A stretch of 64,000 bases of DNA. It comes from Syncephalis plumigaleata. Lineage: Eukaryota; Zoopagomycota; Zoopagomycetes; Zoopagales; Piptocephalidaceae. A program made the position numbers and the translations under genes. Within the stretch, counting starts at the first letter, position 1, and each line of letters starts with the position of its first letter. The notes under the pieces are model-generated. The model saw only the letters and a program-made list of their open reading frames with translations. It was not told the DNA's origin and made no database searches. Shown in pieces: positions 56,070 through 64,000 of this stretch. The stretch covers positions 1,302,001 through 1,366,000 of the forward strand of contig JAIXMF010000001.1 of assembly GCA_025201365.1 (NCBI GenBank), given 5' to 3'.

Positions 56070-57468
56070 TCATCGTCTATGATGAGTACGATAGGAAGGA
56101 CTACGAGATCGTCGTGAATGATGGTAACGGTCTCTATCTCGATCTCTATGTCTACTATGAGTTGATGATTCATCATGTTCATTATTAATACGACGATTTG
56201 ATTCTGAATGATCTCGTCTATGAGATGTCTCTCGTTGATGAGTATGTCGTTCGTAATAATCATGACTACGATGATGATAATGATGACGTCTACTACTTGG
56301 ACTACGTGAGCGATGTCGTCGTTCCATTCGATGTGTATCATCTACTTTTGATGATGATGATGATGTTGGCACTTGTCTGGAAGTTCTACTTTGATGTGGT
56401 GACACTGAATCTCTACGATGACGATCATGATGATATGAGCGTGAACGAGTAGAAGATGACGGGCTTCTTTGACGTTGTCTACGTTCTTTCTCTAGGTAAG
56501 CTGTACGCCAACAATCATCGTATCGTTGATGTTTCGCCATTTTGGCCACTTCAACTAATCGTTGTTGCATCGTATCATCTTTATCAACACCTAGTCTGAT
56601 AATAACAACAACAAAGTAGAATGAGTAAATAGGATATTCTATGTTAAATAGGACTTGTTTGTTATAATTACATTGGTTGTCTAAATGGTCGATCTCGAGC
56701 ACCAAATCTCAATTGACTTGATTCTTTACGCCCACCAAATCCACCACCTATTCAATGAGTACATTAGCATTTGATGGATGTACACAGTGTAAATAACAAC
56801 CTACCTACACGTCTTGGTCGCCATCCTTCCATAATACGTCCACGCTCATAATCAACAATAACCGTGCGACCATCAATAGATAAATGTTGTGAGCGCTAAT
56901 CATATATATGTACATTTGTTAGCTGTACGAGTTATATGCAAGTCTAGTGTAATTTGTTACCCGGTAAGCCTTCTCACAATCAGTTTCTGATGAAAATTCT
57001 ACAAAGCCATAACCGCGTGAATCACCGGTAACTAGTTGCAATCATACAAAGACCAATGTCAGCATAATTGATATCTAGCATGAAATGTTATCTACCAAAG
57101 TTGGACACTATAACAGCATTGATAATGTCGCCGAATGAGATAAAAGCATCTCTAAGCTTGTCTAGTATCGGTGAGTTATGCCTAGTTTCGTATAAGCTAG
57201 TTTGCTGGTTTACCTTCTGTTGTTTCTGGGTCTAATCGACCAACAAATAGTGTTTTTAGTGGATCACGCGTTAATTCGGGTCGTGTCTTGCCAGGAGGAT
57301 GGTCTACATAGCGTGAAGAATGAATTACTTAGCAGGTTCACCTTGTGCTTACTACGAATACATACAACGAGAGGTGATAGCGCGTAGGAGAGCACGATCG
57401 TGTGGTGTCGTGTCAGTGCCATCGATACTTCCCACTTGAATGGGATCATATTCACGAGCAAACCACAT
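56070..57468 (-). CDS. SNRNP35: U11/U12 small nuclear ribonucleoprotein 35 kDa protein (minor spliceosome)
   Basis: About seven exons. The start [19 protein letters not shown] and [13 protein letters not shown] match the N-terminus of human SNRNP35 (AKEYDPLKAGSIDGTD, PHDRAVWRAMLAR), a region absent from its relative U1-70K. The RRM follows: [15 protein letters not shown] (RNP2), [20 protein letters not shown] (RNP1), [31 protein letters not shown], then [19 protein letters not shown], nearly identical to the human segment. The C-terminus is rich in Arg/Ser/His with many RS dipeptides. In animals and plants the protein sits in the U11/U12 di-snRNP that recognises U12-type introns. A small frame irregularity follows PETTE. 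Orthology is firm; that U12 splicing operates here is an inference. Confidence 0.93.
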
Positions 57469-57958
57469 AATTACTCGTTTATTAACTATGTTACAACAAA
57501 GGATGGTAAAGTGTAGCTTATATGGAATATAAATGATAAACAATTGAAACCGCATTTTCTTTTTTGTTTTGTTTTTATACTTTCTTCTTTCATTGAGCTT
57601 TTTATCTCATATACTTCTACTTATATAGCTTCTAACTGTATATACATACATATTATAAATATTCATGTAAATTGTACATATCTCCTACCTTGTAACAACA
57701 CATTGAAAGATATCATACTCGATATAAGCAACCAAATAACTCGCAACATCCTACCTACAAAATATCGTGCACTGATATAGTTTGCACTACAAACATCTCT
57801 CCTAGTAAAAGAACAAGCACTGTCGGCAACATTAAGTGAGACCGTTGCTAAAGCTACTTAGTAACTTGATATTGGTGACTTTTACTTATAGACTAAGTAA
57901 ACATCACTACTTCCTATTCTTCTCCTTTGGCGTCTATTTCACTTTAATCGTAGCGATT
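57469..57958. other. Divergent spacer upstream of SNRNP35
   Basis: AT-rich promoter region shared with the small orphan on the + strand. No gene is seen. Confidence 0.5.
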
Positions 57959-58457
57959 ATGGGTAACGAAGAATCTAGGAAACAAAATGCCGTGAAAAAC
58001 GGCGAAGTAAAAAAAAGCCCTAAAGTTCTTCGGGAAACTAGCTATATGTGTCGTGGCTGGTAAAGCGTTAGATCCATTTAACTCTTTAGTCTTGGGCGGC
58101 CTAATTTATACTAATGCGCGGTGTATCCAGGAAAGCACTGACGATGAAGACATGAAAGAATTCTTTGGTTTTATCGCCGATTGTAGTGGGGATATAGCTG
58201 TGGGTGGTCTTATCGGTGAAGTTACGCCGTTTATAACAAAAGCAGTTGGACACCATGCCGGGAAATTGATAGCCCAACAAAAAGGAAAGGTTGGCGATGC
58301 CAATTTTTATATAACGATTGGTAAAGAAGTAAAAAAGCTTAAAGTAGAAAAGAAGGGTAAGGATCTGGTTGATGCATTAAAAGATATTAAGGGCCATATG
58401 GATCATAAACAAAAAGGCATTAATAACGATCCCAATTGCAAATATTGCAAATCATAA
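57959..58457 (+). CDS. Intronless orphan, probably N-myristoylated
   Basis: The ATG at 57959 gives MGNEESRKQNA, which fits the N-myristoylation rule (Gly2, small residue at position 6). After a frame change in the stretch that includes an A-run near 58010-58040, a protein of about 165 residues continues: AGKALDPFNSLVLGGLIYTN, FFGFIADCSGDIAVGGLIGE, TPFITKAVGHHAGKLIAQQ, then a Lys-rich helical end with a final CKYCKS. Central glycine-rich hydrophobic stretches could pack on a membrane. I do not recognise the family. This frame change would need one extra or two missing bases, unlike most in the window. It is one of the few intronless genes here. Confidence 0.5.
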
Positions 58458-58710
58458 AGAATAAACGTACAGCTCACTACATTGAAAGTATTAGTTCATA
58501 TGAATAAATACTAAATGTTTATGAGATATAGCTTAGATTGGTAATGTTGCATCACTACCTATAATGTGGTAAGGTGTAAATTACATTGAATATGAATCGG
58601 GCAAATTGAAATTGGAAAAAAATAACTTTTTTCTTTTTTCGCTTTCATCGTAGCTAAAGTACTGGCATTGACATAGTTGCACGCATTTATATTATAACAA
58701 CAGTATTAAT

Positions 58711-60683
58711 ATGGTGGAGAAAAAGATTGAAGTAGAGCCGGACAACGGAGAAGTGTCGTTGGCAGTGGCCAATGAAGAGACGAAACGAAAGAAGCAGAGC
58801 AGTCGTAAAGGAAAGAAAAACTGGCGTAAAAATATCGATATTGGTGATGTGGAAGAGGGTCTTGCCGAACTAGTTACCGAGGAAATTGAAGGGTACGTTG
58901 CTTACTAGCAGTAGTAGTATGTTGCAATAGGAAAATGTGCTTACCATTCGAATAGTGGCAAGATACACGAGCGTAAAGATGATGATTTGTTCACTGTTGA
59001 TGTTATGGGCGACGAGAAATGTAGGTAGCATACACGATACAGATCTACGCTAACTAATCGATCATTGCTTAGCTAATCGTAAGGCGAATAAGGAAACAAA
59101 GAAGCTACGCGTGGATCAAATATTGGAGAAACGCTCGCATGTTGCCGCGCCATTGTCTCGTGTCGTAGTAAAGGAATCGGTAGCCTCGGAGGTTGAGACG
59201 AATCGTATCAACGACATAGCCAAGCGTATTAAGGCAGGCGATATCAAGCGGGAAACACGTAGAGGACGTAAGAAGAAGCGCGAGGAAGCGAAAGGAAAAA
59301 AAATAGCCGAGTTTGACTTGTGGGACAATGCTGGCACACTTAAAGGTATGAATGTTTGCTCATTATGAATGGACTACAATCTAATGACGTGTATTCTAGA
59401 GGTGAAGCAGGAACCAAAGCTCATAGACATCAATGCCATCCCTACTCCCGTAGCTGCACAGGTATGACTGATATGAGTGAGAGAATGTAACATATTGTAA
59501 CATTTGTGTGTTGTTTACAATAGATGCCTGCCAGCATGGGACGTAATCGAGTACAGATGGAAGCGGTCAAGGTTAGTCATCCAGGTGCTTCCTATCGACC
59601 AACAGATGATGAACACAAGGTAATGAGGCATGAATAGCATAGAAGATATCGTTTGTCATATTAATCGATATATATATATAGGAATTGTTAGCGGAACGAC
59701 ATGGTGCCATTAAACGACATACACGAGCGGAAAAAGCTATCAATGCTAAGCTAGCTTATCCAAGTCATTGGGATGATGAAAAAGAGGATGAAGAGGATAG
59801 CACTGATGAAGAGGAGCAGAATGAGGTAAAGTATAGCTAATAGCATAAGTATTAGCAACAATAGTAATAATGATGATGGCAATAGGATAATGAAAATGCG
59901 GAAGCAATCAAACGTAAAGAAGCAAAGAGAAAGACCAAGGCTCAGCGTAATCGAGAAAAACGTCAACGAGAAATGGTAATTTACACATCGAGTTACTATG
60001 CCATTATCTAATGTGTGTATGTCATTGTGTTCGTAGGAAATGCAAGCAGCTGAGTCAAGAAAGAAGAAAAAGATCAATAAGCAACTAGGACGGTAAATGA
60101 CTGACTGTTTTCCATGTCATTACATTTACTAAATTGCTATTGTATAGATTAAATGAAATCAAACAAGAAGTCGAGGTAGAAGAGAAAGAACATGAGAAAC
60201 GAGTAGAGGAACGTAAGAAGCAGCGTGAATTGGAAGCAGTTCAACCTAAAAAGAAATTGGGCAAACGAAGGTAGATGGCGTAATTGATGAAGATAGATTG
60301 TTACATGTTGACTAACGCATAAATGAATGTACTTCTTTAGTGTTCCACAAGCACTAGTACAAGTGCAGAAAGTGGAGGATTTAACTGATTCACTACGTAG
60401 ACTAAAGGTAAATGCAATAGTATGATCAATTCTAATGGACCTAGTACTAACTGTACTGTGCTATTTCAGACGGAGGGTAATTTATTACGAGATCGCTACC
60501 ATAGTTTATTAGAGCGTAATGTTATTGAACCGCGTGTACGCGTTGGGTAAGTCGTACTAAATACTCATCCTTGTGTACACTTTTAGCTAATGCTCGTAAA
60601 CGAATAATGTACAACAACATAGACAACGTCGTAAATATAAGCGTAAGGTATATGAGAAGCCATCGTTCCGCAACTTTGTATAG
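58711..60683 (+). CDS. NOP53: Ribosome biogenesis protein NOP53 (GLTSCR2/PICT1 homologue)
   Basis: About ten very short exons with small introns. The start MVEKKIEVEPDN leads into SSRKGKKNWRKNIDIGDVEE (the family's conserved RKGKKAWRKNID-type motif). It continues FTVDVMGDE, LEKRSHVAAPLSR, FDLWDN, VSHPGASYRPTDDEHKELL (the most conserved NOP53 block), HWDDEKEDEED, KRKTKAQRNREKRQ, SLRRLKTEGNLLRDRYHSLL, ERNVIEPRVRV and YKRKVYEKPSFRNFV at the end. Nop53 recruits the exosome helicase Mtr4 through an arch-interacting motif (consensus LFxVD); DLFTVDVMGD at residues about 70-80 fits it. It acts in the nucleolus on 7S pre-rRNA processing. No clear frame change is seen. Confidence 0.92.
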
Positions 60684-61440
60684 GAATGATCACACTACTG
60701 GAATAGAGTTATGGCGGCATCGAAACACTCATATATATATCGTTTGAACTACGTAATTTAATAATAAAATTTATGCTGGAATGAATCAAAGTATTGCTAT
60801 GACGTGAGGAAGAATGACGCTGTAAATGATGTAAATGAAACAAAGAAAGATAAAAATAATATTAGATAGAGAAGGTGAACAAGTAGCAAAAGAATAGCTA
60901 GAAGAATTAAAAAAGAAGCAGAAGAAGAGGAGGAGGAAGGATAAAAAGACAAACGAGTATAGTTGGTATGAAGGCATACGCACATATATAGAGAGAGAGA
61001 GGAAGAGATACTCATGCTAAAGATATTGGATTCAAGCGATTAGAAAGAAGGGAAATCTCGCAAGCTGAAGGTGCGGGCAAAATAAAGATTGCTGCCTGCG
61101 CAATAATAACACTACTCACGCACATACTCACTACTCAAAATGATGAGTAGTACAGTAATGTGGTACTTCTTTTGTAGTGTATCAATATCAAGAGTGAGAG
61201 ACTTGACTAGAAAGACAAAATATCCATTAGCTTATGAAGAATCGAATCGGACTGAATCGAATGAAAGAAGAAGAGGAAGAAAGGAGGGAGGGAAGGAGGG
61301 AAGGAAGAGTATGACATTGAGCCATAATGATATGCTTCTACTAGATGAATAAGACTATAGTAAAAGATATCTCTATAGGAGGGATAAAAAGGGAACGCAT
61401 ATGTCCAGATATACAATGTTAATATTAGCTGATGATCCAT
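60684..61440. other. Convergent spacer with polypurine tracts
   Basis: Between the 3' ends of NOP53 (+) and the SAM-domain gene (-). Purine-rich on + at 60835-60945 and 61265-61310. AATAAA near 60763 could end NOP53. No gene is seen. Confidence 0.5.
61270..61312. repeat. (GGAGGAAGGA)n-type polypurine repeat
   Basis: Imperfect GAGG/GAAGG units in the convergent spacer. Confidence 0.8.
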
Positions 61441-63841
61441 CTACTCGGCAGTCTCCGAGATGGGTTCATTAATGACACCGAGGGATTCCTCCGACCTATG
61501 TTGAGTAAGCGAGATCTTGTTAAGCGTACCTATTATACGTATATAGTAAAAAAGATAATGGTAAGTTTCTTCTGTTGGATGATACTTGACTAGTCATTGC
61601 CATGCTGCTAGTCGCGGCATTGTATGGAGCACTACACTTACCGGTGGATTTACTTTTGTTGAGTGTTTTGTTGCCCGACTCGCTGATGGAGTTGCTATCC
61701 GAGCGTAACTTCTGCTTTGACAATCGACGTAGAGTAGAGGCACGATTCTCCGCTACTTGCACTGTACCAGGCTTAATTCGCGACTTTGAAGTGACAGATG
61801 GCAAGGGTGTCACGACGGTTGGTTTACGTGCCGCCTTGATTTGTTCCTCAAGGGACCACGATGTAACGAATGGTGGTGGTGAGGTTGGTGTTTTTGGACG
61901 TCTATATATACATATATATCTAGTCAATATGATGATACGCTGTCTATCAATTACTACACTGAATACTTACGCATTCTTTGCCATGCGAGCACGTGCGGCA
62001 GATGTCTTCGTCTCGCGTGGATGATTATCTATGATAGCATATCATCGTTAAGTAGACTATTACTCATGACATTGTAACCACTTACCCGATGATAGTGTAC
62101 GTGTGATGGACATGGAACGTGAATGACGCACCGATGGCGTACGAGAGGGTGCCGGTGTCGTGGCAGGCGTGGATGCCGCAGTGGAAGCCACCGAAGAAGC
62201 AGGCGAATACCGAGGTAGCTCCATTGCTGCAAGTGCTAGTTTCAGACTTGCTTCTACCGCGACACTAATCTCGGCCATATGTTCCGCGGATAAGCTACGC
62301 GAATGAATGGCAAATCGTTCTAATATATATTATTAGGTGGTTAGCATCGCAATATCAATGTCTATCTCATCTATCCACTATCCTTAGAGGATTTTCATCG
62401 TCATTCATATACTTACCCTGTATGGCAGTTAGTAGTTTTAGCGAACGACCCACCGTCAAACCAAGTGCACGTAGTCCCTCCATAGTAGCCACTTGTAGTA
62501 CCTCCCAGTCTAGCATATCCTCATTGGCAAACTGTCTCGTTTGTTCCATCGATAATCCGTGTGATTGTAGCCAGTCGGCTATTTCCTCCTCCTCACTAGT
62601 TAGCACGCGTTCACACTTGTCATTAACGATTGTTTCCTGTGAATCGGTGCGACCGTTAAGCGATAAACTACCAAGGGACATGGCATCGACCGGTAGACTA
62701 GGCAATGCGATATCATCCGATTTCTGCAATAAACGCGGACTTTCTTTACGTTCTAATGATCGTGCATGGATGAGTATTGATTAAATGATACTGCTCTAGA
62801 ATACAGTTCATTGATTTCATCACTTACCTGGTGATGGTGGTACTGCTACTGCTGTTGCTGCTTGAGATAATGGTAATGACGATGATGATCCATGTGATTG
62901 CATCACGTGAACAGCCTCATTAGATCCGGTGGCACGTAGGGCAGCAGTGTAGGTTGACACCAATGGTGAAGCTGGTCCATAGCTAGACACTGGACTTACA
63001 GGTCCACTTGGTGTGGCATTGGATGCACGCTCACTGTCACTATCGCCGTCCGAGCCAACTTCCCGTAAGGCAAAGTAGAGTTTTGGCAATGCAGTGGCCT
63101 CAGGAGCTGCTGTAGTTTTGTCGGGTAAATTCGTAGACGACTGTTCCTCAACCTCATGACTGGCACTGCTACTACTAGTGGTGGCATCTTCTTTAGCATT
63201 CTTATCTTTACGATCACTGTCATTACTATGCTCGCTAATATTGTCATTATCATTATCGTCTTCGTCAATGCCACCATTATCACTATAATATTTCACATCT
63301 TCATCATCGTCATCTTCATCATCATTATCTTCTGGGATGGCGGGTGGCGAGGGCAAGGCCTTGAGTTCGAGTAATTTAAGCGTGTCCTCGTCGATGCTGA
63401 TCATACTAAGAGTGCGCGCACGTCTTGGCTTAGTGTCTGCGGTATTCTCGGCCGCAGCAGTCAGAATGTTGATGAGTTCTCGATTCTACATCATGCAAAG
63501 GCCGTCACATGCAAGTGTGCACACAACCAATCATCGTTAGTCAACAAATATGTATCAAGTTGAATGGTGGTGATGGTGGTGCAAGTATGCTATCACCACC
63601 AATACACTCGTAGCATAGTGAAAATGGATCACTTACCGATTTGTCTTCTACGTCGTTAATGTCGTGGTCCTGTGTTACCATTACCGCATTATTATCGATT
63701 GAACAGAATGATCGTCAAGTTTCGATTGTCACTTACCTTACAGAGTTGCAGCAATTCGGAACGAGTCATAAAGTCAAGTTCATCCACAGGTATCAGTGAC
63801 ATCGACTCGATGATATTCTGAGCTAAGCGTGACATTAACAT
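61441..63841 (-). CDS. SAP-like and SAM-domain protein, uncharacterised
   Basis: About seven or eight exons. The ATG at 63841 opens MLMSRLAQNIIESMSLIPVD, then ELDFMTRSELLQLCK joined to DHDINDVEDKSNRELINIL, which fits a SAP-like helix-turn-helix (compare TRxELxxLCK in SAP proteins). A long acidic Asp/Glu and Ser-rich region follows (about 63400-62820). Next is a SAM domain: EEIADWLQSHGLSMEQTRQF, WEVLQVATMEGLRALGLTVG, RSLKLLTAIQG. The remainder is basic and Ser/Thr/Pro-rich (SRTPSVRHSRSMSITRTLSS, PGTVQVAENRASTLRRLSKQ) and ends GVINEPISETAE. I infer a scaffold, perhaps microtubule- or chromatin-associated, but no known protein with this order comes to mind. The upstream edge is inside the window, so the gene appears complete. 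Confidence 0.65.
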
Positions 63842-64000
63842 GATGGATAATCTACTGAATTGCAAATGACTACAAGTGGGAAATCAACCGAGAAACAGAT
63901 GGCGTAGAAGGTATAGAAGAGAACACTGCTAATATTGAATAATTAGTAGGTTTTCAATACTCCAGATAGCCAGGAGGTTGTACGTTGTAGCAGTGAATTA

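Noticed and set aside
57469-57555. Upstream in-frame extension of SNRNP35
   Set aside because: Human and plant proteins begin at the MxxxAxEYDP position, and the extension is AT-rich low-complexity sequence.
60786-61015. Hydrophobic Ser/Leu/Phe-rich minus-strand frames
   Set aside because: Also polypurine-tract products in a convergent 3' spacer.
1-63841. Programmed or organism-wide -1 ribosomal frameshifting as an explanation for the frame changes
   Set aside because: The sites share no slippery heptamer or downstream structure, occur in unrelated genes and often fall in short homopolymers; base drops in the consensus are simpler.

Overview
The window looks like a gene-dense nuclear segment of an early-diverging fungus (Zoopagomycota or Mucoromycota grade; I cannot fix the genus). 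The reasons are: AT-rich spacers; many short GT-AG introns, mostly 50-80 nt, with CTAAC/CTAAT-like branch sites; clearly fungal proteins (an Aro7-type chorismate mutase, GH17 wall glucanases, a Kin4/Ppk1-type kinase, a fungal TPR protein); and genes that Dikarya often lack, above all the minor-spliceosome protein SNRNP35 and a DENND6 homologue. No virus, retroelement, insertion sequence, CRISPR array, rRNA or tRNA gene was recognised.

Layout. 0-1.2 kb: 3' part of a pseudokinase-like gene. 2.3-4.1 kb: secreted subtilisin-like protease (-). 6.7-8.2 kb: membrane-anchored GH17 glucanase (+). 8.6-11.3 kb: conserved fungal TPR protein (+). 12.8-17.1 kb: large orphan (+). 17.7-18.5 kb: alpha-carbonic anhydrase (+), convergent with a second membrane-anchored GH17 (18.8-20.1 kb, -). 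22.4-24.7 kb: His/Gly-rich RRM protein (+). 25.4-25.6 kb: small secreted peptide (-). 26.4-30.7 kb: RNA polymerase III subunit RPC2 (+). 30.9-34.4 kb: DENND6 (-), head-to-head with ELMO (35.3-38.3 kb, +). 38.6-39.4 kb: small polytopic membrane protein (+). 39.6-40.6 kb: ARO7 (-), head-to-head with EMC5 (41.0-41.6 kb, +). 43.7-47.0 kb: Kin4-like kinase (+). 48.0-49.7 kb: orphan bitopic membrane protein (+). 49.9-51.5 kb: ketopantoate hydroxymethyltransferase (+). 51.8-53.1 and 53.5-54.8 kb: tandem mitochondrial carriers (-). 56.1-57.5 kb: SNRNP35 (-). 58.0-58.5 kb: intronless, probably myristoylated orphan (+). 58.7-60.7 kb: NOP53 (+). 61.4-63.8 kb: SAP-like/SAM-domain protein (-).

The left third is rich in secreted or wall-directed products (protease, two glucanases, carbonic anhydrase). 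The rest is mainly housekeeping: Pol III transcription, ribosome biogenesis, minor splicing, amino-acid and pantothenate synthesis, ER membrane insertion, mitochondrial transport, and Rab/Rac control by DENND6 and ELMO.

A window-wide oddity matters for every model below. Most longer genes are interrupted by single frame changes, and almost every one I could test has the same sense: one base missing from the genomic sequence, often in a short homopolymer. Protein similarity resumes immediately afterwards. I read these as consensus base drops rather than pseudogenes, so gene boundaries are given across them. Boundaries and intron counts come from reading codons and splice signals by eye.
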